NCBI RefSeq assembly: GCF_000143415.4
Contig: NW_003314324.1
Span: forward strand, 1,065,422-1,129,421
Length of the DNA: 64,000 bases
Direction of reading: 5' to 3'
DNA from: Selaginella moellendorffii
Taxonomy: Eukaryota > Streptophyta > Lycopodiopsida > Selaginellales > Selaginellaceae
A model generated the notes under the pieces. The model did not search any database. It was not told the DNA's origin and was given only the letters and a program-made list of their open reading frames with translations. The position numbers and the translations under genes were made by a program. Shown here piece by piece: positions 1-8,785 of this stretch. Every line of letters begins with the position of its first letter. The first letter of the stretch is position 1.

Positions 1-1290
1 AGTTCTAGTATATTACTTTTGATTCATATCCAAGTATGTTGGTTGTGATTTTAGGGTTTCATGGCAAGTCCGCCTCTGATCTAGCTGCTAAATATTAGAG
101 AAAATGCCGTCCACATTGAGTTAGAAAGCTAAAGTGGAAAAGAAAAATTTCACCTTTTCTAGATATAGATGAAGCATATGCAACAACAATCCCCCACAGC
201 ACTGTCTTCCACAACTTTGTGGTGGCAAGCATCCTCCTCAGGCAGGCTCCACCGTGAACAACCATGTGGAGGTGGAGATTGTTAGTCCTAGGTGGCTGCC
301 ATTTGGTATTGACCCTTCCTGAACACCACCAATGTGACAATTTAATTTAAAAGTTTGGGCTTAGAATTTTTTTAGCATTAATCTAAATGGTAAAGTTATA
401 GTGGACAAGGAAAGTACTATACCCTTTAAATGTTTTATATTATCATGAGTTTTTGAGCTAAACAAATAGTAATATTATAGATTGTGTCTATTAAATAATA
501 CAAGAAAACTATTATATTTAACCTTTGAGTGCTCAAGATAGATTGAGGTTTAAACCCTACTTATACAAGAATGGATGGGCTAAATTCAGTCTACTATAGT
601 ACTATAATTAACATATTACCTAAGTAAGGTTTTATATATATATATATAGAGAGAAAATGAATGTGCACTATAGATGTTGATCCCACCTCAATTGTACCAG
701 TTCAAGATTCTAGTGGCTGTGTTAGTTATGGGAGTTATGAACATGGGTGTGGACAAGGTTATAAGGGTGGTTGTAGCCCACAATGTTACAACTGTGACAT
801 ATTGCAGTGGAATATGGGAATCTGTTGTAACAATAGTGATGCTTAAATACTTCCTGTTAATCAATTAAAAAACTAATGGATGTGTTCAAAGTTTCATCTT
901 GTCCTCCTTTGACATGCACAAATAATAGGAGGTGTCCTATCATTTCTCAACTGGAATATATGGAGCTTTTACTAGGCAATTATAAATTACAACAAGAATC
1001 TAAAGTTCCCATAGAACTATCAATGTAATTATTAATAACCATGATAGAAACAAAACTTAAAGCCATGGCATAAACATTAATCTACTATAAAATCCTAATA
1101 AATTAGATGTAATTTCATTGTAATTGCCAAATGCTCAAACTAATTTTGAAGCTATAATTTTGAACTAAAGCAAAAGATTTCAAAAACCACTACAATCCAC
1201 AAAATATGATTTTAGCAAACAATATATCTTTATCTCTAACTTTGCCCATCATTAATACAAATTTATAGCCATCAGTTAATGTCAAATTTC
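1..1290. other. AT-rich stretch without a recognisable gene
   Basis: This stretch is AT-rich with a short TA run near 635-648. The reading frames present are short and resemble nothing I recognise. A minus-strand frame at 95-340 and plus-strand frames at 661-868 have no family motifs and no coherent splice-linked neighbours. Confidence 0.6.
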
Positions 1291-1293
1291 TTT

Positions 1294-1445
1294 TAGGCTT
1301 TTGGCTGATATGGGTTAGGGCTGGTGATGGAGATATCCTTTTTTGAAGCTTCCTGGGCAGAGTCTCTTGAGAGCGAGATCTGTTTGCAAGGCTTGGAAAG
1401 AAGTAATTGATTCTCCATGGTCATGCCACTTGGTTCTGGGTACAA
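1294..1445 (+). pseudogene. Fragment of the F-box gene at 4.0 kb
   Basis: The bases from about 1294 to 1420 closely repeat about 4003-4142, the leader and first codons of the downstream F-box gene. After the shared 'ttctccatgg' the copy jumps to sequence matching about 4226-4244 ('tgccacttggttctgggta'), so roughly 80 bp is deleted internally. Further downstream the similarity ends. An extra T in a T run also breaks the frame. It is a truncated, non-coding duplicate lying about 2.7 kb from its source in the same orientation. Confidence 0.75.
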
Positions 1446-2460
1446 GGTATTGTCTCCTATCAACCACTTGATGGCATACTCCCCACCAAAGATCAATTGC
1501 CCATTGTTTCCGCCATCGCGCCCTGCCATCCATGCCATTGCAATGCCAATGGAGCTGAGTGGAGGTGAGCGCTCAAGAAAAGAAGAGAGCCTAGCAATGT
1601 GAGCGAGAGATATATATAGTATAGAGATGGTCTCATTGTGGAGTACGTTTTCTTTTCCTTGCCGATGTGGCAGATGTCTGCCAGGTGGGAAGCTGCGATT
1701 TGCTACTTGGGGCGAGGAGGGTATATATAGTATACATTGTGCCACATGGCAGGAGTACCGTTGGTCGTGTAGAGCACATTTAGGTTAAAAGGAGATTGCC
1801 AATGTGGCAGATACTTTTAGGTTAACAGGAGCTTGCTGATTGTGGAGGTGGGACTGTTAACTTGATTCAACCGTTGGCAGCTGTCGGATCGAGTCAGGTT
1901 CTCTGCAAGAACATGGTTGACAATTGCCAGGTTCTCCAGAACCGCCAGGTTCTAGAGAACCTCCTCATCCTCCAATAACATTATTCCATATGTCTGTTAA
2001 CAGTCTCGCCACAGCCCGTTAAGGCTGTTCTTGGGCACGGGCTCGCTCGTTCCTGCTCGGTAGGAACGTGCTCACCCTACCCAGGAACTGCCTCATTCTT
2101 TCTTTCAGACGTTTACTTCTTCATGCTTTTCAACGCCGCCCAGCAACTTTTGGTTCGATCTGACAGTTGAAATCCGCAGATATGATCCGACAAAACGTGT
2201 TGCTGTCTGATCATACTGGCGTGCTCAGCCAGTATGATCAGAGCTGGAAACTATCACAACTTAAAAGCAGTGTTACGCCACAGACTTTCACCTGAAGAAG
2301 ACGGTTTCTTCCTCGCAGCGTACTAACCACGCTCCACTGCTTCCCTTGCTTCCTGAAAACGAGTACAGTGGGACTTAGGAAAATAAGGAGAGAGAGGAGC
2401 TCCGGCAACAAGTTCCATTACATGCCTTGTGACTGCTAGGCTCTCATAAACAACAGTTGA
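1446..2460. other. Intergenic, no gene recognised
   Basis: A minus-strand frame covers part of 1293-1745, but its coding look comes partly from the F-box fragment read on the wrong strand. From 1650 to 2000 there are short reiterated phrases such as 'gccaggttct' and 'atgtggcaga', probably degenerate repeats. I see no gene. Confidence 0.5.
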
Positions 2461-2469
2461 GCTACCGTG

Positions 2470-3980
2470 AGACACACATACCTGTGGTTGCTTTCATTAT
2501 AGTAGCTCGATGCACATCTTTACCAGAGTATCCTGTCCAAAAAAGAAGGACAAGGAGATGAACAAAGTCGCTCAGCTCAGACTCTGCGGTCATCGTTCCC
2601 CGTAGCGTTTTCATGCTATCCTGCCTGCAAAGCCGCCCCCATCCTTGAGAATCCCGGACAGCAGCTTCCTGCCAAGCGAAAGAAAATGTTTGACGAATAC
2701 CTGACGCTCTGCCAGCAGCTGGTCCTGCAAATCCTCCTCCACACGGAGCCGCGCCAGCGTGCGTGCGCAAGTCGTGAAGAAGTTACTGCACAGACCACAA
2801 ACTGTCCTGCGCGACTCGCTCGGACCGCTCGACTCCTGTATCCAGGTCAAGCCGTGCTCGTTAGTAAGCTCGCTACTCGCTTGAGATGTGTATCGCTAAC
2901 ACCGCCCCGTGGACATCGTTGAGGGAATTGAGCTGGGGCAAAACTTCTGGCAGCAGATGACACGAGCAGGACATCGTAAGAGAAGCAAGCCGATCATCAC
3001 TTGAATGCTCTTACCATGTAGGCTGTGAGGTGACGTTCGTGCCAGAGGAGACTACATGATCAAACCATCAGAGCAAGTTCCCCCCAAACTTCTCCAAATC
3101 AAGTCACCTGAATCCGGTAACATTCTACATTTGCCAACACCTGGAATCTTCATGATGAAAACGCGATAGCCACCGATTTACCGTGACAGCGAGCCTGGAG
3201 CCGAGAAGCATGAATCCCTGGAGGGACAAGTAGAGGCGGTGCTGCAGCTCCCGGACCTATCGCTTGCTGCTGCTGCTGCTGCTGCTGCTCTCGCCGCCAG
3301 CACGATTAGGCATCTGGAGACGAAGATCTCCAGAGACCAGGGAAGAAGTGGCATATTGTTTTGCAGCCGCCCAAATGCGAACACCAAGCAAGAATGTATG
3401 CTCGCAAACCTCCTTCTACACGTCTCAGCTATGGGGCTCTCACGAGCTTGTCATGTGATTACGAAAAGCTTTTGGCGTTGACTTACAAGCAGAAAACACA
3501 ATCGTTCCCGTCATGCTATAAATGAATAATCACCTATTTTATAGAGGATCATATTATTTGCACAAGATAGTACTGCCCTCCAAGTTATCAATTTCAGAAC
3601 TGAACAAACAAAGCGATAAGAAGCAACATTCCAGACTGGCAACAACATCAATGATACTTCAGGGAGAATCAACTCACTCTGTCTCGTTTTTACCTGTTGA
3701 GGTTGCATTTCCTGCAAGATCATCATAGGGTTATCACTTTGTTCATTGTGCCCAATGTCTTAGTGGCTCCTTTCATTGCACCAGCAACAGAAAGGAAGGG
3801 AGCCAAAGAAAAATCTCTGTCGCACTTGAGCTCGACTGCCCTGGAACTTTTGAATGTGCTGCCACAATCTGATCAAATGCTGTCCGAAGTTCGTCGTTGC
3901 GCTGAAACTCGATTCCTGAAAAACAAAAAACAATTTTTCTGAGCACTGCCTTCTTTGGTGGACATGAGATCGCTTCCACG
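2470..3980 (-). other. Possible relic of a multi-exon minus-strand gene
   Basis: Several minus-strand segments look like exons bounded by AG and GT. Examples are about 2705-2838, which reads a charged helix containing 'RLRVEEDLQDQLLAERQ' and ends at CAG|GTATTC; about 2595-2673; about 3240-3390, with a polyserine run from a CTG/CAG tract; and about 3773-3925, containing 'RNDELRTAFDQIV'. I could not join them into one open chain and recognise no family. It may be an undetected lineage-specific gene or a decayed one. Confidence 0.25.
3262..3291. repeat. CTG trinucleotide microsatellite
   Basis: About eight consecutive gctgct units are present. Read on the minus strand in one frame they give a polyserine run, in another polyalanine. 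Confidence 0.9.
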
Positions 3981-4045
3981 TGTCGTTCGTGTGGACTTTC
4001 GTTTGGGCTTTTGGCTGGCTGACGTAATATGGGTTAGGGCTGGTG

Positions 4046-5052
4046 ATGGAGCACGTAGATATCCTTTTGAAGCTTCCTGGGCCGAGTCTCTTGAGAGCCA
4101 GAGCTGTTTGCAAGGCTTGGAAAGAAGTAATTGATTCTCCATGGTTTTCAAACCGCTACAGGGATCCATCGCCCTACATATTATTGCCATCGTCAAACCA
4201 AGAGGGCTTTCCCTTGTGTAACATATGCCACTTGGTTCTGGGTAAGTGGTTCAAGTTGGAATTTCCATCTACGTATATCCAGTCGGTCTCTCAGTCCGGG
4301 CTGGTGCTGGTCCGGGAAGGCAGAGTTTTTTGGGTGGGGAACCCATTCTTCAATAAGTGGAAACGGTATAGCTTAGAATTGCCATATGCGAAATTTGATC
4401 ATGAGCTTGCAACTCTAGCGGATGATGAGCAGGGCTATCGAGTAGTATTTCGGGTGCGTAGGTTTATGCAAACAGCAGTCCTCTACTCTTGGAAGTCAGA
4501 GTGGCTCGTCACGGAGCAATGTAAGGAGATATCAAAATGGAGGATTTTGCGGATTTTGTCACATCCTCTTCCACTGTTTGTGGCAACATCATCCATTCCA
4601 TTGGGTCCAAAAACAAAGTGGCACTACTAAGTTGTCGTGTAGACAATGGCAAGGTTCTTTCGCTCCGCTACTTGAAGCTGGGATCTGAAGTACTTGAAGG
4701 GCGTTTTAAGCTCTTTGGTTGGGATGGCAAGCTCTACTTGCTGGGAGAAAATGACAGTCACTTATTTGGACTCTTTGAAATAAGCGGAGAGAATGTAGTT
4801 CTGATAAGCTGGGCGCCAGAAAGCATTTCTACAAAATTTCCCTTCGTAAGGTCGGCAAGCATCTACAACAATACTATCTACTGCATTTTTCAAGTGAAGC
4901 TAGCAATGCTAGTAACTTACAACCTCAGTAAACATGGTTCGTGGCAGGTGGTACCACTTCCAGAACCATTGCCTCCATGCATTGGAATCTTAAATATTGT
5001 GAAGTTTAGTTTAGACTTACCATTTGGGTTAGACTTGTGTAGTTCCTATTGA
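4046..5052 (+). CDS. F-box protein with apparent one-base frameshift
   Basis: The N-terminal residues contain the second half of an F-box, 'LLRARAVCKAWKEVIDS', typical of plant SCF ubiquitin-ligase substrate receptors that bind SKP1. The rest resembles the beta-propeller-like C-terminal region of plant F-box proteins, with phrases such as 'LFGWDGKLYLLGE' and 'VVPLPEPLPP', but I could not assign kelch repeats firmly. The first frame (4046-4630) loses homology-like sense at about 4534. The second frame (from about 4537 to 5052) takes over, and one extra A in the run 'atcaaaatgg' would make the frame continuous. There is no room for an intron. The F-box start is shorter than usual. The lesion is either a real single-base loss or a sequence error. 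The target substrate is unknown. Confidence 0.65.
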
Positions 5053-5598
5053 TTTTCTTTTTCACTTAGTTGACTCTGCTCTTGATCTTCCACAGCTCCT
5101 GTCTTGTGAGATATATTTTAAGGTGACGTTTCTAAATAATTTTTCTGTGACACCGGAAACTCACTTCCACCATGACAGCCTGCTGATCCAAGAATGTTTT
5201 TTTAACTGCCATTAAAAGGTGCTTGAAAGCTAGAACCAGTTAACCTCTTATTATAGACAATGCATACTAAGAAGTGGCCTGTCCAACAGCTTTTAAATGA
5301 ACTAAAAGAAGAAATGGAAAAAACTACAAATGCAAAAGTTAGATATAACCCAAAAGCATAAATACATTCACCATATTTAGTTAGACCCAAAACCCTAGCT
5401 TAAACACAGTGGTCCAAATTGATCAATCTACATTAATATTAATATATGGCATTATAGCCATACATACACACAGGATCAATCACAGGACACACAAAGCATT
5501 GCAGAAGGCCAAAAGTTATCTGGGAGCCGAAATGCAGCACCAGCGCCACACTGTAGACAGAGCTTTTACTTTTAGAAAATCTCCATATACAGAATACT
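5053..5598. other. Convergent intergenic region
   Basis: This is the space between the F-box gene and the 3' end of the minus-strand repeat-protein gene. It is AT-rich and has only short open frames. I see nothing else in it. Confidence 0.6.
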
Positions 5599-7415
5599 CT
5601 ACTCTCGCAGGTTTTGAGGGGTGAGGCTTTGCAGGAACTCTAGGAACTCTAGGACGTCCTGAGGCGAGTCAAGGCAGCAGAGTTCTCCGTCATCGTTTCT
5701 CCGAAACCAGATGCGTCTGATCACGTCCACTACATCTTGTATGACAACTGCAACAAAAAGAGAAAACCAAGCATAATTTATAGCATGCGCTGGGAGATTG
5801 ATAATCACTCACGTCGCGTGCCTGCATCTGTAGCCTCTGTGTCTGCCAAAGAGAACGAATGTGAGGAGGGCTACAGAGACTTAACCATAAACGCTACCTT
5901 GGGACGCACCAGAGTCTTCCCCGTTGTTTATATCTGCACCTAAGATATAAGCATGCCACATACTGAACGAAAAAAACCGAAACAAACCATTGCTCGATGT
6001 AGTCTCGGCAGGATCGATAGTTCCTTGGCGTGCTTGTTCGGACAAAGATGACTCTTCCACCCTGTTTATATCTGCAACTAGAACCTAAGTATGTCACGAA
6101 CTCAACAAAACAAATCGAGACAAACCATTGTTCGCAGTAGTCTCGGGTGGATCGATAGTTCTGGACGCACCAGAGTCTTCCACTAAGTTTACATCTGCAA
6201 GTAAGAGATAAGGATGTCACATAATCAACAAGACAAACCATTGTTCGCAGTAGTCTCGGGTGGATCGATAGTTCTGGACGCACCAGAGTCTTCCACTGTG
6301 TTTACATCTGCAAGTAAGACATAAGCATGTCACATAATCAACGAGACAAACCGAAACCGAGACAAACCATTGCTCGCAGTAGTCTCGGCTGGATTGATAG
6401 TTCTGGACGCACCAGAGTCTTCCACTGCAAGTAAGACATAAGCATGTCACAAACTCAACGAGACAAACCGAAACCGAGACAAACCATTGCTCGCAGTAGT
6501 CTCGGGTGGATCGATAGTTCTGGACGCACCAGAGTCTTCCACTGTGTTTACATCTGCAAGTAAGACATAAGCATGTCACATACTCAACGAGACAAACCGA
6601 AACTAACCATTGCATGGCTTAGACTCGACAGGAACGATAGTTTCTACAAACAAACAACAAGATGATTCAGAGAAGACGCGATGAACAAAAGCAAAGAGAA
6701 AAGAATACAGAAGAGAAATGGTATACCTCCATCGATGGTAGCTCTTGCAACCTCGCTAGAAGCTGGTGAATCCACGGACTCTGGACAAAAACAACACAAC
6801 GCGTCAGGGATTCAAATAATCTATTCATGAAACCACAAACATCACATACCGGCTCCTTGATTTCCTTCCACCGTAAAAAGCATAAGCGAGAAATCGATCA
6901 TCATACCTCCATCGGAGCTGGAGCTAGGTCCAGAAGACGACGCATGCGCATCACTTGATCCAGAAGAGGCTAGAGGAGAATCTACACGATGCAAAGGCGT
7001 CAGATCGAGACGAGGAATCAGAAAACTCGCAAACATCACAGACCGGCAGCTCGATTTGCTTCCGCCAGATTCACACGAGAAGACGCATGATCTACACCTC
7101 CTGGACGAAAGATTACGAGATATTTCTTGCCATCGCGCGACTTACCAGCGCCATCGCTCTCGTCGGAAGTGTCTGCGGCAAGACATTTCCAAGATATGTG
7201 AGATACAAGCACAGATCGATGAGAATTTCACTGACCGGTGCGCGTCTGGCACAAATCGACCGAAGTGTTGCAGCTCCCGGCGCAATCGTTAGCGCTCCCT
7301 GCAAGAACACGAGAGATCTTCGAAAATCCAGACAAGGCGAGGCACTACCAATGCAGCGCCAAGCGAAGGAGAAGAGCAGCACAAGCGCAACCCAGGAAAC
7401 CCTATAAGACGCCAT
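5599..7415 (-). CDS. Secreted protein made of tandemly amplified 23-residue exons
   Basis: I do not recognise this family. My model has about 15 exons that join into one frame of roughly 329 residues. The exons are 7415-7349, 7298-7236, 7172-7146, 7091-7044, 6981-6850, 6780-6727, 6643-6608, 6553-6485, 6424-6368, 6307-6239, 6194-6126, 6071-5988, 5933-5898, 5842-5813 and 5747-5599. Every internal exon is a multiple of three long and every intron is phase 1 (exons end in G), so any exon can be lost or copied without changing frame. Residues 1-25 are a signal peptide (hydrophobic 'WVALVLLFSF'). Next is a short Cys-containing part with four cysteines, then a Ser/Asp-rich part. After that comes a repeat of 23 residues around 'VEDSGASRTIDPPETTASN', and finally a unique C-terminus containing 'DVVDVIRRIWFRR' and a CC pair. 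Introns are 44-87 bp. The protein is probably exported or vacuolar; its role is unknown. The exon joining is inferred from frame and splice signals only. Confidence 0.7.
5898..6643 (-). repeat. Tandem exon-plus-intron repeat, about 113-129 bp unit
   Basis: Four consecutive units (6126-6238, 6239-6367, 6368-6484, 6485-6607) carry near-identical exons and introns. More diverged or shortened members lie at 6608-6643, 5988-6071 and 5898-5933. Full exons are 69 bp; variants are 57, 84 and 36 bp, all divisible by three. The introns are as alike as the exons, which indicates recent duplication. Confidence 0.9.
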
Positions 7416-7699
7416 TCTCTTTGCGACGTTCTTCAGCGGAAGGGTCCTTTATATAGCGCTGGGATGAGCGGGAAAATTCCGAAATCAAAATGATCCAGGA
7501 ATATGCGTAATCGCCGACGTGGCATTTGGGATCTTCCACGAAACAGGAAGAATGAATAGCTTTTCTACTCTTACCTCAGATAAATTCTTCGTCTACGCTT
7601 TCTCGCCAATGCCGGAGCTCGATCCTTCGTGCCCATCGCTTGCCGTTAAACCCTAAAATAACAATAGGGGAGAGAGGAGATTAATTTTCGGGCTAGGTC
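7416..7699. promoter_or_regulatory. Short divergent promoter region
   Basis: Only 284 bp separate the ATG of the secreted repeat protein (minus strand) from the ATG of BET3 (plus strand). A 'tatata' lies 30-40 bp upstream of the minus-strand start. The two genes must share this upstream region. Confidence 0.55.
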
Positions 7700-8597
7700 A
7701 TGGCGCCCGCCAAGCCAGGCGATGCGGCATTCGCGAATGTGGATCATGTGGTGAGCTGCTAAATCTCGTCCTGGATCTAGAAATTCGTGGAGCGCTCACT
7801 GTGTCTTTGTGGTTTTTTCTCGATTCTGTCCATCCTGGATCAAGAATGCAGAGCTTTTCACTCTCACCTATGGCGCCATGGTCCGGCAGCTCCTCACGGA
7901 CTTCGAAGACGTGGAGGAAGTGAACAAGCAGCTCGACACCATGTAAGCGCCCGAGCATTTCTCTTTTTTCTTTTTTTTGTTTTCATCCCCTTCTTCGTTA
8001 GCTAGCATTGATAAGAATTTCTGTGTGTTTCTTTCTCTCTATCAGGGGATACAACATTGGAATTCGCTTGATCGACGACTTTCTCTCCAAAGCCAACGTC
8101 ACAAGGTGCTCAGAGTTTCGAGAGACCGCAGATGTCATTGCCAAGGTTCCCGGTGTTCCTCTCGAAACTTTGATCGCTGGACTCTAAATTTTTTTCCTTC
8201 GATCTCTTTCGTGGGCAGATTGGATTTAAGATGTTCTTGGGAGTGACTGCCACCGTCTCCAACTGGAACGCCGATTTCACCGAGTGCAGCTTGGTTCTCG
8301 ATGACAATCCCCTGGTGGATTTTGTGGAGCTCCCGGAGACTTGCCAGGGCCTCTACTACTGCAACGTCTTGTGTGGAGTGATCCGCGGAGCTCTAGAAAT
8401 GGTAAACAAAAACTATGCTTTTCCTTTCCAGCCTCGCATTAAGTCTCTTCTTTCTTCGCTTGTTCTCCTCGCAGGTATCCATGAGAACCGAAGTAAAATG
8501 GGCGAGGGACATGCTTCGTGGGGACGATGCGTACGAATTGAGGCTAAAGCTCATCGAGCATGTCGCGGAAGAGTATCCGTACAAGGATGACGATTAA
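7700..8597 (+). CDS. BET3: TRAPP complex subunit BET3 (TRAPPC3)
   Basis: BET3 is the core subunit of the TRAPP tethering complexes, which act as Rab exchange factors in ER-Golgi and Golgi traffic. Five exons join in frame: 7700-7750, 7844-7942, 8046-8145, 8219-8401 and 8475-8597. The acceptor of exon 2 is set by the conserved 'VNAELFTLTYG'. Other family signatures are 'GYNIGIRLIDDFLSK', 'GFKMFLGVTATVSNW', 'DNPLVDFVELPETCQGLYY', 'CGVIRGALEMVSM' and the C-terminus 'EEYPYKDDD'. The conserved Cys in 'VTRCSEF' is the palmitoylated residue position of this family. Length (about 185 residues) is normal and there is no sign of damage. Confidence 0.97.
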
Positions 8598-8785
8598 ACA
8601 TGCGTTCAATGTGTTTAATGGATCATGTGGTTTGATTTAAACAACTTGAATTAAGAAAAGCAAAGGAAAAACTATTTAATCAATCTTACACAAAATTTTG
8701 TTCCAACTCTTTCATGCAAATATAATCTTGACAATGATATGTAGTGTTTACCTTTAGCTAGGGCGAGTTATTAGGGTTCTTGGAA

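Noticed and set aside
6865-6906. A 42-bp intron inside exon 6850-6981
   Set aside because: GT and AG ends exist, but 42 bp is shorter than almost all other introns here, and the stretch is open and in frame, so I kept one exon.
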